Source of the DNA: Dromaius novaehollandiae
Taxonomy: Eukaryota > Chordata > Aves > Casuariiformes > Dromaiidae
DNA length: 64,000 bases
Assembly: GCF_036370855.1 (NCBI RefSeq)
Contig: NC_088099.1
Coordinates: forward strand, 24,643,501-24,707,500
Reading direction: 5' to 3'
Notes under the pieces: model-generated
Told to the model about the DNA's origin: nothing
The model's database searches: none
What the model saw: the letters and a program-made list of their open reading frames with translations, nothing else
Shown: piece by piece, positions 50,401 to 63,645 of the stretch
How the letters are laid out: every line of letters begins with the position of its first letter
Numbering within the stretch: the stretch's first letter is position 1
Program-made: the position numbers and the translations under genes

Positions 50401-53400
50401 TCTGTGGCACTCCTCACTATCATAGCCAAACTTTTTTTTGGAATAATTATCAAATAATGTACCTATAAGGGTGAGGGGCTAGGCATTTCTGTCACTTTAT
50501 TGGTAAAGAGAGTTATGGAGATTAAAAGTTTCTATAAATTTTGATTGTCCATTTTGAGCCACCTGAATTTTCTCCAGCCCCATGGGGCTTCCAGTCTTAG
50601 TTTTCTCTCCCAGCTCTTCCAGCCTCTTTAGCAGGTGGTTCTGTGGCGAAGACTTCCTTTCTCCATACTCCTTCCCTTCCCTGGTTCAGTTCTCTGTGTT
50701 CAGCATTGTGGGACTTTTTCATCACTCTCTGGGTATCAGCAAGAGTATCACTGAAAGACTAAGATGAGATAATCTTAATTCTGGATGGTGCTGTTACTGA
50801 GGTTTTGATATTGCCATTATTTATGAGGCTAAAAATCAGCTCTTATCCAATGCAATACACTAACACGACTTATCACGTTGATTTCATTATAAATAGAGCA
50901 GTTCGTGTATTCCCCAGGCATGAGATCTTTATAGAATTAAAGCTAAAAAGTAGTTTTTCAGTAATAACATTAATTCCTGAGATTGACAGTTTGATGGTTC
51001 CCAAGATGGTCTTTAACTACAGTTTTATTTAAGGTATAAAAATATCTAAAGATAACTATAATGCGTGCCTATGATTGTGAAAAGACATTTACCATTCTAC
51101 TTACTTTGCATATCACTTTACAAATGATCTGTAGTCCTTTATCACTTACCCTATTTCGAAACCTTCAATACTGAAAACTTGGATAATTTAAAATGGAGAC
51201 TGATGAGTCATGCAAGCTCCCTTAATCCTTTGGTTGAATAACATGGGGTCAGGATCCACATCCGGTCTGTTTATACCAAACAGAAGCCAGTGTATGAAAA
51301 GCAGCTGTGTATAAATGATTGCAGCACAGAGCAAGGTCAGCAGTAAGGAGCCTGATTCCTTCTTGTACAGCCCTCATTGCAATCGTATGTATCAGTGTAT
51401 ATGTTCTGATATGTATCACTGTATGTATCAGAATATGTGTTCTGATATGGTAGGACTCAGAGCTGTAATGGCTGGAAGATAAGCATTAGCTTGTAAAAAT
51501 CCTAGGTGCAGGTGGAAAGGAAGCAATAGGAATCCTGGTTTTGGTAAACCAGTGTCTTGGGCATCCAGCTGCTAGGGAGTATTCCTGGTTCCAGTCCCAA
51601 TTTTCTGAATGATTTTTTTTTAAGCTGTGGCTATGTAATGGAAAATAGACAAATAGTCCAGGAGGCAAAGGCTGAAATGCATAATCTGTGGGCTAAAGAA
51701 AAAAATTCCCATTGGTTTGCCTTGGTTAAATTTTCAGTTTTGGCTGCATGGTGGCTTGATTTCAATATGTGAAATGAAGCAGGCTGTTTTACAAAATTAC
51801 CTGTATCCAGGAATTTAGAGGACTAGCTTGTTTTCAGGTAACGTAAAACTCAGTTCTGCCACTTTGTGGGTGAAACCTGTACACATTAGTATGCTATGCT
51901 GCTGCGCACACTGTGGGCAGTGTGCCTTTCTCTCATCCCTCTGTGCTGGAGGCTGAGCTCCCTTCTGCGTGCAAGCAGGCACTGCCAAGTGAGCCCTTCT
52001 GTGGACTTAGGAATATACTGATCTTGAGTGCCAAAATGGTGTTAGGTAAGAAATAAGCTCATAGCTGGTTAGTTCAGCCAAGGGGCAGTACTTCTGGGTG
52101 CAAAACCAGCACTTAGGAATGGTGTTTCAGGAGTCTAAATTCTGTGACGTTCACCCTTTAGGTGCCTAACTATCGTTCGGGCTCTCAGTCGTAAGTAAGC
52201 GTCTTGAGAATCTGATGAGATAGTGTCCCTTCTCTCCAGGTCTAGTGCTTGAATTGGGTCAACAACCCCGCAGTGTTACCAGAGTTCATCTTCATTTGCT
52301 GATCTGTGATTTCCATAATCAATGCAACTAGCAGAATTATTGGGGAAATGGCTTGGGTTGATTTGTTGCCGTAGTAATGCACATGTGGCTCACCCTGACA
52401 CAAGTAGAAGTGGCATGCAAATGACTGACTTCAAGAAAATAAACTTTACTTTTTTTTTTCCAAGTGCAGAGCATGAATGCGGTGCTCCCCTACCACAGAT
52501 GATACTGTGGGGTTTCTAGCATGTGGGGAAATCACAGGCTTGAGTACATGCATTGAGTGAAAGAGATGTGCTGCGCCCTGGGGAAAAAAATCACCTTCCT
52601 GATCACGAGGTCTCCTCTAGGTGGATGTTTTGATTACCGTTTCTGTTACTACGCAGGGTGTGTGTCGAAAGTTCCTCAAATATTACAAAACACATCTGCA
52701 AGCAGCCAACATATGATGTGTTTACAGTTCCTGTCACAAAATTGCATCATGCTCGAGTACACTTTTAAAGCAATTGTAGTGAACACATTCTTCCTCCTGC
52801 TGTGGCTTTTGTAAATATTTTTTTCTCACACGTAAACAGTTCCATATTGTTTTCCCTGTTGCTCATAATACCCTTGTTGCTCCTTCTGTTTCCTTTGTTA
52901 CGACCTCTCCCGAGTTGCCAGATATTTAAGGAATGAGCCTATTGCTTTCCTGAAAAGCGCCCACCAGATGTCACACTAGTGCTTTTAATACAGACACGGC
53001 AAACAACCCTGGATGGCCTTTTAACCTACACCAATTTTTTACTATGCGCAAATACAGCGTCAGCCAAGGGCTGAAACAGGACTCGCCTAGGTGAGGTAAC
53101 TTCTGTGGGAAGCTGAAACCTGGCTATTCAGGTGTCTGTTCCCATCTGTAATATGATCTGTAATTTTCTTGAGATGTTCTTTGTGCCAAACTCTATATAT
53201 GTAAATATCTAGCAGTGGTTTAGGAGTTTATATGTAGGTTCTTCTACTGGAAAAACTTAGGAGCATAGATTTAGGCATATATTTTTGAAAACCTTGGCTG
53301 AAGTTTTTGGCTAATACCTAAATATTTGGGTACGCTAGCTCTGTTGCTATCGGGACAGCTGATGATAATGTATACAGATTGTTCTTATTTCAGGTTTGTC

Positions 53401-56400
53401 AGACATCTGCTACTCCTTTCTGTTTTGTCCCACTGTCATTTCTTTCTTGTCCGGTTCTTTTGTGGCTGAATCTATTTATACTTCATTAATGTACACATTA
53501 TAGATTGCTATTTTTTTTCCTTTTATCTAGTAGATGCAGAGAATTAAAATGATTACAGTTTCCACTGAAAATAAAATAAGGGTTCTATATAATTTTAAAT
53601 AAAAAAATCCAACAGGTGTTGTTTGAAAGTATGCATAGGGCTTATGAGAAAGCAAAGGGGTAAAGGGACTAGATGCGTTATCAGTTGCCATACCCTGTGC
53701 TTTGGAAAGTTTAGGTCTCTAATTAACAAAAAGCTACAGGACTTTTTTCTGTTCTCATAACTGTGTATATTATCATTAATGAAAATACATATTTTTATAT
53801 CATCTACCTGCTCCAGGAATGTTTACAGATTATAATAACCACATGCTGTTTTGCATTCTGTGTTGTGCATGCTGCATGTGTTACAGCCAGGAATTAGTTG
53901 TCCTTGACCCATCTAAAAGCACTTTTTGCCAAGTTTACAGCAACATATTCCAAATTCCTTTGAATTTTCTTTAAGCAAAGTTAGAAGTAAAGCACTCAGT
54001 TGGTGGCAGTTGACACTTAACAAAAAGCACTTTTGAGTTAGGAGCTGCTGTCAGATGTCAGAACCCAGTCGTGGCAATGGCCATCCCCAGATGGGCTACC
54101 GTGACTGGCTAGAGCCCTGGGGAAGCCAACAAAGCTGTGGATAACCAGCGTAATCTCCGTGCTCCTCTGGATTAGGATGTGTGTGTTATCTCTGTAAGGA
54201 GTTACTGATATTGCCCTCCTCTTTGCTTTTGGCTTTCATCTTGTATCTTTGTTCATTTTGGCATTTTTTGGTCACCTTTAATATTAGCTAATAGCCAGTA
54301 TGGCTTTCTGAGGATTTAGCTTACGCATAACAACTCTAAATCTAGCAGCAAAACATCATCAGCCTTTGCATATGTGCTCTGCCGGATCAGATCTAGCGTT
54401 TTCATCACATTCTAGAATGGACACTAATGAAAAAATTAAAGAGCAGGAAAAAACCTAAAAGCTATGATCTAATAAAAACAATAACATTTTCAGGGCAGAG
54501 CCAACTCCTCAGCAGTTCTGAAATGTAGGGTGGATATAATATAGCCCATCACTGTCTCATCATCTTAGATTTGAGGGGCCCAGTTCTTCACTGGCAGTGG
54601 GCACCGTGAGCTAGACCCGCCTAGCCCTGTTTTGTACAGCAGCTTATGATGATGCAAAGACTGAAGCAGCAAATAGGCTTGTGAAGCTCTCTGCTGAAAA
54701 CCTGCTTGGGAGGGTAGGACACAAATCTGTCTTCACGCTTGTAAAAAATGGCTAGACTTTTTCTATCTAAGAAGTAAATAAGTCTGTTTCTTCTGGGAGT
54801 TTGCTTTCCTTAAGAAGCGGGGGGAGATAGTGTTGATCAAGTGTTTTATTTCCTTTTTCTCATGAACTCTGAATAAAATCAGTCAGGAAGCAACTCTCTG
54901 TAATTCACTGCCCTCTTCCTCTCTGGAATAAAACACAGAGGCATACATATCTTTGTCTGGGCTGAAAGATCTGATTTTAAAACTGTCATGTTGTACTCCA
55001 AGAGAAGGAGCTGATTTTCTCCTGGAGCAGGAATTAGATGTCAGGGTGTCAATACTGCTCTGATGCCTCAGACTCTGTCTGGCTATGAACACTTAATCTC
55101 TCTTTACCTGTTTGTAAACAGAGATAACAAAACTTTTTTCCCTGACTCAGTCTGTTTATCTGGTTTGTATAATCTTTGGGTAGAACTGCCATAATTCAAC
55201 TAATTCGAGCATGAATATTCAGCAGAAGTAATCTTATTTTAAGCATTTATTACATTTAGGATTGGGATTTAAGGTGTGTTAACAGAGTGCTTTAGCACTG
55301 CACCTACTTCTTGCAATGTGATCCCTTTAGCTTGTTCTTCTGCCACAGTAAGAGATTGAATCAATCAGTATATTTTATTATGATATATTTATTAAAAAAT
55401 AAACAACCCTCCTTAGGAAGTTGCTGTTATTGTTTTTTTCAGTAAATTTATTTCTGCTGTTTTTCCTGGCACACCTCTGATGGAAATAGTGTTTGGACTG
55501 ATCACTGAAACTTCCCTCCAGAGAGCTAAGGGGAAAATCCATGACTCTCCATTTACACATACTCTATGCTTGTGCCAGGGGGAGCTGCTTAAGAAGCTCG
55601 TCACTATTTTTTTTCGTAACTACTTGTGGGGAAAGAAGTAGATGATGAAACAGGATGTTTTTTCACCTGTCTGTTTTAAGGGAACTTTCAGAAGAAAAAG
55701 CAAAAGGTATGCAAGTGGTAGCATTCACACATTCATTCCCACATTTGAAAGCAAGAAATGAGCATCAAATGATGCAGTGTAACCTTCTGCATTACACAGG
55801 CAATTACATTTCATCCGATTCCCCCTATCCTAAACTCATTGACTTGCGCATTACTAAAACAGCTCTTCCACATCAACATTCACTTTTGGTCTAATGTTTG
55901 CAAGAGATATTGAATCCACTCACACTAAAGAATACTCACCTGATAACGTATTAGTGGTAATTATCCTCGCTTTTTTTTTTTCTCTTTAAGACAAAAGCAG
56001 GTTTTAAATCTAAATTTGTATGGCTTTAACCCCAAGCGTTTTTGTTGTATCTTTCTTATGTTGGGATATTGGTATTTGATGCCCTTGCTTTGTCTGTCTA
56101 ATGGGTCTAATACTTCTTCTATCCTAAACATTTAAAGCTTATTAGTCTTCATGTTCTTTTCTTTGGAAAGAGAAGTTGTAACGGAGCCACGTATTTCTTT
56201 ATGTATGCTCTTTGAAAATAAATGTAACAGGATCAAATGTCAAATACCTAAACCTGTGAAGAACTGAACAGCAGACATGTGTCTTTACTCTCAGCCTCTG
56301 AGTTAGAGCACTTTAAGTTGAGTCACAGCTTTAAACCAAGTCAGAATTGCCTAAGTACACTGGTGGTTTTATCTGACGCTTATGTGACACTTTCTCTCAC

Positions 56401-58182
56401 ATCCGTTGCTCTGGTAAATAATCCCGGAGTTGCATATGTTTGTTTAGCTTGTGTTTTTCTGCTGTTTCATAGGAGGGATGCTGTCCTTTTTCAGACTTAC
56501 TCCAAATGCTGGATTATGGAATTTTTTCACTAGCATAATGACCTGGGTACATTGCATTCACCTCTAATGCTTCTTTTTGATGAAGTGAATGGATTAATCT
56601 TCTTTAGTTGCTAAGTATAAGGAATTTTTCCACATTCTTATACCATTTTTGGTTACTCTTCTCCAGAGCCTTCACTGTCCTTTTCACAGTGTGGGACAAT
56701 AGGCAGCTGGTACGCTGTGCAGAAGCTCAGTAACTTCCCTGCTCTGTACGTCCTAAAATGCCAAGATCATATTAGATCTTTTCCCTGTCTTCTCTCTACT
56801 CCCTTTCCCCCTCTCTTAGCAAATCTGAACGTGGTCCGTAATCCTTTCTAATTGGCCCTCTGTGAATTGTTTTCAGTCAGTGCTTTCCCTGCTTTCTAAG
56901 TGTGACATGCATTCTTTGTTCCTAGACGATGACCTTCTACAGGCTGGATTCAAATGCAGTGTGTTTGAAAACCCACAGTTCATCAGATTGCTTTTATATA
57001 TATCTGACCTCGTTGCACATAAGGATTTCCAGGGTAATGTAACTTGCAGATTTCCTTGGCATTGATTTTATGTCTGTTTAGACTTGTTATATACAACAGT
57101 GGGGTCTGTAACCGGTTCCTGAGAAACTCAGTAGGAACCCCACCTATTTGGTAATAGTCCATGGTATGGATTTACCAGAGTAGGCCACAAAAGCTGTAAT
57201 CCTCAACATAACATACTAGCTGTTTTCACAAAGTTATTAACAGATTTTTATTAGTATTTGTTTTTTAAAATTACATTCAAGCTTGAGATTATCCGCAGTG
57301 ACTCTTGATGTTTTTAGAATTTTTCGTTTTAAAATAAAGAATACGTAGTTGGGAATACCTTGACACTGTCATTGTTGTCATCAGGAGACGTTAGTATGTG
57401 GTTGTATTTCCAGCTATGCAGTAGGATCAGATATGGTTTATATTTCTCCATAATCATGTGTCAAATCACACCTTTTCCCCTTTACACGCGCGCTTCTTTC
57501 CTGGAACAATATTTATGTTACATACATAAACACTATTCTGGACACTTCTGATGAGTCACTGTAAAGTATAAATTCTGAAGGCTGAAAATTATACTTAAAA
57601 AATTCAGGATATATGTACATAACATATATTAAAGTGAGGGCAATAAGCTGTCGAAATGATTTGCCAAAAGTTGTGGTGACTTTTCTGACATTTAAAGTTC
57701 AGCAGTTCTTTTAGAATATCTCTAATTCAGGAGTTTTCAGCCTGTTGTAAAGGATTACCTGCCAGGAGGAACAAATGGTAACTAGGTTAAAAATGCCTGT
57801 TTTCAGGAAGCTTAAACTTTACAGCAATCTTCATTGCTGTTGGAAAATTTATGGGGGCCCATGAACTGAAAAATGTGACAACTCCTGATAATTCAGAAAG
57901 GAATTAATTCAGGCAGTATCTGCCTGTGTTCTGCAGGAAGAGAGAATAGTTGATCACAAGGTTGCCTTCTGGCTCTCTAATCTATAAAGGTTCTCGCAAT
58001 TAGAGAACTATCCTTAGCTTTAGGAAACCCATATCTAATTCCTTTCTTTGCCTCAGACTTCCTATGTGATGTTGTATCAGTCACCGAGACAAGGATCATT
58101 AAAGAATCTTGGGATATGTCTGTGACGACAGTTAAGTGTGGATCTAAGTACCAGTTTCTTTGTAAAAGACAATGAAGTCTAG

Positions 58183-58218
58183 GGGTTTGCCAGGAAACAT
58201 GGGTTTGCTGGGAAACAT
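58183..58218. repeat. 18-bp tandem duplication
   Basis: GGGTTTGCCAGGAAACAT is followed directly by GGGTTTGCTGGGAAACAT, with two differences. Confidence 0.85.
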
Positions 58219-59630
58219 GGAGTGTTTGTCTGTGCTCATTCATTGAAGAAGAGATGCTAGAGGGTATTCAGTAGGAAAGATGTTGTGCTAAAAGTCAGCA
58301 CATAGCTGCACAGACCCTTTGACATCTCTAAGACTTCTGTAACTGGACAGGAGATATTCCTCAGGCCCTGACAAGATTGGGCATCTTAAGTTGTTGGATT
58401 TATTTACTCTGCAACACTAAGCAGCTTTGGCAGTAAAACAGGACTGGAGCTTCTGCAGTGTGACTTAAGGTTTGACCTTTAGGCCAATCCAATTAAAGAC
58501 AGGATTTGGTTTCTATTCTTTACTTATGGGATTGGAAAACAGAAGTTACAAGCAAAACAAACAAACTCTAATCCTGTATGTATTTAACATGATTGCCTGT
58601 AATTCTGCACCCATCCACGCTGATTCCCTTGGTCTGTTCTGAGGGGTGGAGGCAGGGTTTGCCCTGGTCCTGCCAGCTCCTGCAGCTCTGATTCATCACT
58701 AGCCAAACAAGGAGGAGAAAGAGGGAAGTTAAGGGCCTTCCTTTTTCTTCCCAAGGGCCACCCCTCTGGGCCACCTTCTCAGGTGCTGCTCACCCTGTCC
58801 ATCATTTGCTTGTTTTCTTGATACAGAAAAAGGTAGGTTTTCCTTTAGGTTTTCTAAAACCTTGTTCTCATGGCATGGATGAATCAGACAAAAGAGCTAG
58901 ACATCCTGTATTTGGTTTTGCTTCAGTTCTTCAGCTATAAATGAAGATGATCATATCTTGCACTGAAACAAAGCAGTGCACTAAGTAGTCTCTGTCCTGC
59001 ATCTGGCCAATAGGACATTGGCATGTCCTGAATTCTTTCCCCTGGGAAGACATTTTTTCCAGCTATATTCACTACTGAACAATGCAAGTCCTATGCCTGA
59101 TGCAGAGAACCGGGTTCGTTACTGCTGCTAAACAGTGGGAGGATTCTGGTAAATGTTTGTAAAGGATAAGAGAATAAATTGACTTGTATTAGTTTGGATT
59201 GGGGAAAGAAGGAAGTAGTGAGACCTCAAAACCTGGGTCAGATTCCATGACTGGCCAAGATTGAACTTTTCATTTAATAGGTACTGAATACTAAGGCAAT
59301 AAAGTACTGAAATACTCATGCCATGCAACTGAAAGTAGTAAAAAAGTGTGACATTTTCTCTCATGGAGCCAGCAGGAATAAAGAAAAACAGATATTTCTT
59401 TCTTCTTCTACGTATTCTAATCAGTTTTACTTTCTTTCCATATACTTTTCTCCAGAATGATTCTTTGAAAATACCCATTTTCTTCTCTTACCTCCCTCCC
59501 TCAATGCCAGCACTCAGTGGTGGATAGGGGACAGATTTGTTCCAAATGTACTTATTTGGGTTAAATTATACTGACTAAAGATATTGTTTCAGTACTGAGA
59601 CTATCTGAAGACTTTATCCAGATAAAAGAT

Positions 59631-59655
59631 CTTCCTTTCTTCCTTCTTTCCTTCT
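59631..59655. repeat. CTTC/CTTT pyrimidine microsatellite
   Basis: CTTCCTTTCTTCCTTCTTTC continuing CTTCT. It lies about 80 bases before the CR1 fragment. Confidence 0.8.
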
Positions 59656-59734
59656 ATGTTTACCCAGACAGCTACGTTCCTTTGATACACAAACACTCTG
59701 ACTTGATCTAACAGTATTCATCTGCTTGTGTCCT

Positions 59735-59945
59735 GCAATATTAGGCACATTGGGTTTTGAATTTCTCCAAAGATGGAGACTCCACAGCCTTTCTGAGCAA
59801 CCTGTTCCAGTGTTCAAACCACCCTTACAGTAAAGAAGTGTTTTCTTGTGTTTAAGTGGAATTTCCTGTGTTTCAGTTTGTGCCCATTGCCTCTTGTCCT
59901 GTCACCTGGGCACCACTGAGAAGAGTCTAGCCCAGTCCTCTAGGT
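59735..59945 (-). mobile_element. CR1 LINE 3' fragment
   Basis: This stretch closely follows the usual avian CR1 3' region in reverse complement: TTGAATTTCTCCAAAGATGG, GAGACTCCACAGCCTTTCTG, CAACCTGTTCCAGTGTTC, ACAGTAAAGAAGTG, CCTGTGTTTCAGTTTGTGCC and GGGCACCACTGAGAAGAGTC. It is better preserved than the copy near position 500, so it is probably younger. It lies in the SRI-STEAP4 intergenic region and carries no open frame. Edges are approximate. Confidence 0.88.
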
Positions 59946-60432
59946 TTTGACTCTGAACTGGAAGTATAGTTTTGAGAACTAATGCACTGTTCCTGTAAGG
60001 ATTCTTAAAGTGTCATTATACACATATGCAAATACAGGCTTTTTTTCTGTTTCCAGGAATCATATGGGATGCACCCTTTCCAAAATTAATTTCACAATCT
60101 TTCTAATATACATTTTCCAAAAATTTCAATACATAAGAAATATTTAAATTTTGAAAAGCTCAGCCATGAAAAATGTATACAACCTATGAACGCTTTTCAT
60201 AACTGGTTGTTTTCAAAATAGTGCCATTTTAACTGTGTTAGTTTAACTATCTTAGTCTAACTATCATGTAAAAATTACTAATGCAAACTGCTTTCTCTGC
60301 AACGTTCAAGAAATAAATACATAAATTTGTGAAGCAAATACTCCCCAGCTGCCCAAGAGTAATAGGATATAAAATCCTTCACTCAGGTTGGAAAAACAAG
60401 TGCTGCTGGAGATCTGACCTATTATTATCTAC

Positions 60433-60464
60433 TGAAGTCAACCAACAGCCTGCTGTTGACTTCA
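60433..60464. repeat. 13-bp hairpin with a 4-base bulge
   Basis: TGAAGT and CAACAGC pair with GCTGTTG and ACTTCA. A CAAC bulge, itself a copy of the adjacent CAAC, sits in one arm and the loop is CT. Confidence 0.75.
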
Positions 60465-61230
60465 AATGAGAGCTCTGGATCAGCTCCTGAGAGCTGGCTC
60501 GTTCGAAACTGCCACCCTGCAAACAAACGGCGTTGTTTGTTTGGTTTGTACACAACAGATATTGACACTTTATTCTTGGACTAAACAGCAAATTGCAAAT
60601 TGTACCTACCCACGTGGCATTTTCAGTAAATCTTGGTTTATGTTTCAGCCTTACAAAGGCAACCTAACATCGGTCCTAAAAGAAGCTCTTTTCTCTTTCC
60701 TGCATGGTCTACTGTCCTGTGCCTATCTGGGAATATGATACAATACTGACTTTAGTACTATATAGATGGCATTCAGTCAGACTGTAGTCACTAAATGAAG
60801 CTAACTCTCCGTGAGGCTAAAGAAGATGAGATTTGGCCTAGGGTACTCTGAAGACTGCAACTCTGAAATGCAGGATCCTGCTCTCTGTGGGAAGCAGACA
60901 CAGAGCACTTGCTATGTTTGCATTTGATGAAGCATAGCTATTAGATGAGCGTTACTTGCCATGGCTGTTGCAGTTTAAATGCCAACCAATAGGTTCAGCC
61001 ATGAGAGAGAAAAGGGCATTTTTAGCTCTGCGTCTATACAGGCAGAGACCCCTGTAAGTCCTTTAAGAACAACCTTTAAGAATTTTGGTAGTTACTATTC
61101 TTAACAACATAAGTCTGGAGAAAATCTGTCAGAGAGAGTAGAATTTGGCCCCAAGATGGCAAATCTAGAGGATATCTGTTCAGTCTGCTGCTACTTGTTT
61201 TCTTTTCTGTCTTTCCCTTTCTCTTCCACC

Positions 61231-61274
61231 AACACACACATACATAGACACACACACACACACACGCACACACA
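61231..61274. repeat. (CA)n microsatellite
   Basis: An interrupted CA repeat, followed at about 61290-61364 by a long pyrimidine-rich tract of CT and CTTT units. Confidence 0.92.
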
Positions 61275-62840
61275 GTCTCCCTGGTGTTCTCTCTCTCACA
61301 CATACTCTGTCTTTCTTACTGTCTCTCTTTCTTGCTTTCTCTCTTTCTCTCTGTTTCTGCCTAGAGAGGGAAGTCTTTCAGGGAGTCTGAAAGAGCTGTT
61401 CCAGGCATCATCACCACAGTGTTGCTACTTTGGCCCCTTGAGCCAATATATGATCCCCTTTTCAGTAAACGATTCCATTAGATTAACTTGGAAAACCTCT
61501 ACACAAAGCATGAAATGGGGTACTTCTCCATCATTTAAAAGGTCAAAGAAAACTTCTGTAATGATATAGACATTGGTCAGCAAACATACATGACCTACTG
61601 AGTATGAAGTATGAACCAATGCTGGTTAGTAGGATCACTTGGTGCTAGGATTATTTGCAAGAAATCTAGATACACTAGTCTCCTTCAGCATTATCTTGGG
61701 TACTAAGAAATTTCTTTCTTTTTAGTCCAGAGGGTAGGAAGGATAAGGGATATAGGTCCTGAACTAAAAAAGACTCCACTGTTGAGAAATGTTTTGGTAA
61801 CTGTCATTCATATAATGATCTTTTTTCTGATCTGTTTGACAGTGCTTGTTTGAAAGAAGTTGGCTATTTCATATTCATACTTTCATATTTGTGAGTATTT
61901 ACACTCTCGGTGAGACAGGGAAAAGACAGAGGGAGAGAAGATAGTGAGCAATTCTCTTCCTATAAAAACAAGCACATTTTGCCTTTTTTTTATTCTCCAG
62001 TGTAAAGGAGGCTCTTAGATCCTCTCTTTCCAATGTAACAACGTCACCATCCCAGCTGGGTCCTGTTTTTCTGCAACATACTGAGCCCGCTTTGATGATT
62101 AAGCAAAGATCTGCTTATGTGAGGATCCAAGTGCAGAGCAACAAAGATGAGGGAAGGCATGCGCTGGCAGTTGGAGAAGACAGAATCCCATTTTATTCCT
62201 TGCCCCAAGGCCTATTCTAAAACCACTAAACAACTGAGTATATCAGCAGCCGCATCATGTCAAAAGAGGTTCCCAAAATGGTAACAGAGCTCAACACTTT
62301 AAGGAATTTTCTTTATTGTGGTTAAGATAAGTGTATTTTCCATAGAATATCTTTAATATTGCACCCAAGGATTTCTTTCTGGAAAAATTAGCAATACTAT
62401 CTTCATGATAATCTTGATATATAATACAAACCCCTGATATAATAGGATTTTCCTTCAGTTTCTTTCCTTACAGCCCACTGCATACACAGAATTACTGGCT
62501 ACTTTTCACATGTACCTGTGGAGAAGCTTAGGTGTGTGACCACACCATCTCAGGTCTTTCTGGCATTTTGTCTCTCCTCCCTCCCCTTGCCAGCTACATT
62601 TGTAGTACTACAGTAAAACAAAGGTTCAGTAGTCCTTGGCCCATACACTTCGAACATCACAACTCCTGTACACAAACCAAATGAACAAATCTTGCTCCAG
62701 TATCTCTAAAGTATGAGTATCTTTTGGATCAGATGTTGATGGAGGATAGAGTAATGCTGTGAAGAGCAGAGCTCTTCTTCAGCCAGTATCCATTCTGGTC
62801 CTGTTCTACAGATGCCACTGGCTTCAGGGGTGGGATCAGA

Positions 62841-62882
62841 GTGTGTGCGTGCATGCGTGCGTGCGTGCGTGTGTGTGTGTGC

Positions 62883-62913
<31 letters not shown>

Positions 62914-62942
62914 TGTGTGTGTGTGTGTGCGCGCGCGTGTGA
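62841..62942. repeat. (GT)n with GC interruptions
   Basis: About 100 bases of almost unbroken alternating purine-pyrimidine: GTGTGTGCGTGCATGCGTGC, long GT runs, GCATGT interruptions and GCGCGCGTGT. It is on the 3' side of STEAP4, where a transcript would read it as CA. Confidence 0.95.
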
Positions 62943-63243
62943 GTCTCCTTGATAGGAGCTCGTAGGCCTGAGCTTGCATGGGCAGGATGGGGAAGAAAAG
63001 CAGATATCATGTAACAGCAGAGGTTTCTCTGGTTCTGCCCAGCCCAGGGTGAGATGCAGAGTGACAAAGGAGGGACACTGGGCATCATTTTCTTCTCTCA
63101 TATTCCTGTTAGGAATAGAGGACAGATAGATGAGGGGAAAATATACTGAGCACAACTGAAGGCCTACTCCTGTGTCAAAGCATACATGGAGCGCAGGAGC
63201 TCAACTGGCCCCTTGTTTAACTTAATCTCGTGACTGGGGTGAT

Positions 63244-63249
63244 TTTATT
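63244..63249 (-). terminator. STEAP4: Candidate STEAP4 poly(A) signal
   Basis: TTTATT on the plus strand reads AATAAA on the minus strand, 127 bases after the STEAP4 stop. Other hexamers occur further downstream, so actual use is not known. Confidence 0.35.
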
Positions 63250-63375
63250 TTACTCAGGGCCTTGCCATGTTTTTCACTTTTTTGCTCACCCTCCAATTAA
63301 AGGTCAATATGGGCTTCATTTTGATACTGCCTCCATAATCTTTTTTTTCATTTTTGATAATGCAGATTGGTCTAA

Positions 63376-63645
63376 TTATACAGCAGACTTGTTGATAATG
63401 TAGTTTGAGTGTTCTGAGTATCGAGGATTCCTCTCCCAACCCTGTCGAATTTGTGTGAGTGGTTTGTCTAGACAAGGAAATATGAGTACAAATTTAACAA
63501 CCAGTACAGTGCAGGGAACAATGAGAGAGAGCATGTAGGCGTTTGGAAGATACCATCTGTATGATGAAGCATTCAGGAACCGACTTCCACCATAAACCAG
63601 TGTGTGTGCAGTGCACAGAATCAGTGTCAGATATCCCAGCTTGGA
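63376..63645 (-). CDS. STEAP4: STEAP4 last coding exon (partial gene)
   Basis: The acceptor TTTCCTCCTAG ends at 63646 on the minus strand. An open frame of 89 codons starts [20 protein letters not shown], continues [40 protein letters not shown] and [20 protein letters not shown], and ends with TAA at 63376. The two hydrophobic spans are the last two helices of the six-helix ferric reductase domain. The histidine in CTAHTLVYG is in the position I associate with a haem axial ligand in STEAP proteins. STEAP4 is an NADPH-dependent iron and copper reductase of plasma and endosomal membranes, induced in adipose tissue and inflammation. The earlier exons, with the NADPH-binding domain, lie beyond the window. 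The position next to SRI on the same strand agrees with the human order. Confidence 0.93.
   Translation of the reverse strand, partial: SKLGYLTLILCTAHTLVYGGSRFLNASSYRWYLPNAYMLSLIVPCTVLVVKFVLIFPCLDKPLTQIRQGWERNPRYSEHSNYIINKSAV

Larger units (their letters stand above)
47520..59730. other. SRI-STEAP4 intergenic region, first part
   Basis: About 12 kb with no convincing gene. Small local repeats occur near 51386-51450 (GTATGTATCA and TTCTGATATG units) and at 58183-58218. I see no tRNA, CRISPR-like or retroviral structure. Open frames are short and scattered. Confidence 0.65.

Noticed and set aside
57114-57139. Short imperfect hairpin GGTTCCTGAG/CTCAGTAGGAACC
   Set aside because: The stem is interrupted by two unpaired bases and is short. 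At this length chance is a sufficient explanation.
61156-61569. Plus-strand 137-codon frame
   Set aside because: It spans a CA microsatellite and a pyrimidine tract. The Thr-His and Ser-Leu-Phe content is an artefact of these repeats.
62706-63155. Minus-strand open frame of 149 codons rich in His-Thr and Ala-Arg
   Set aside because: It is the translation of the GT/CA microsatellite and its flanks, with no conserved domain or splice logic. It overlaps the region downstream of STEAP4.
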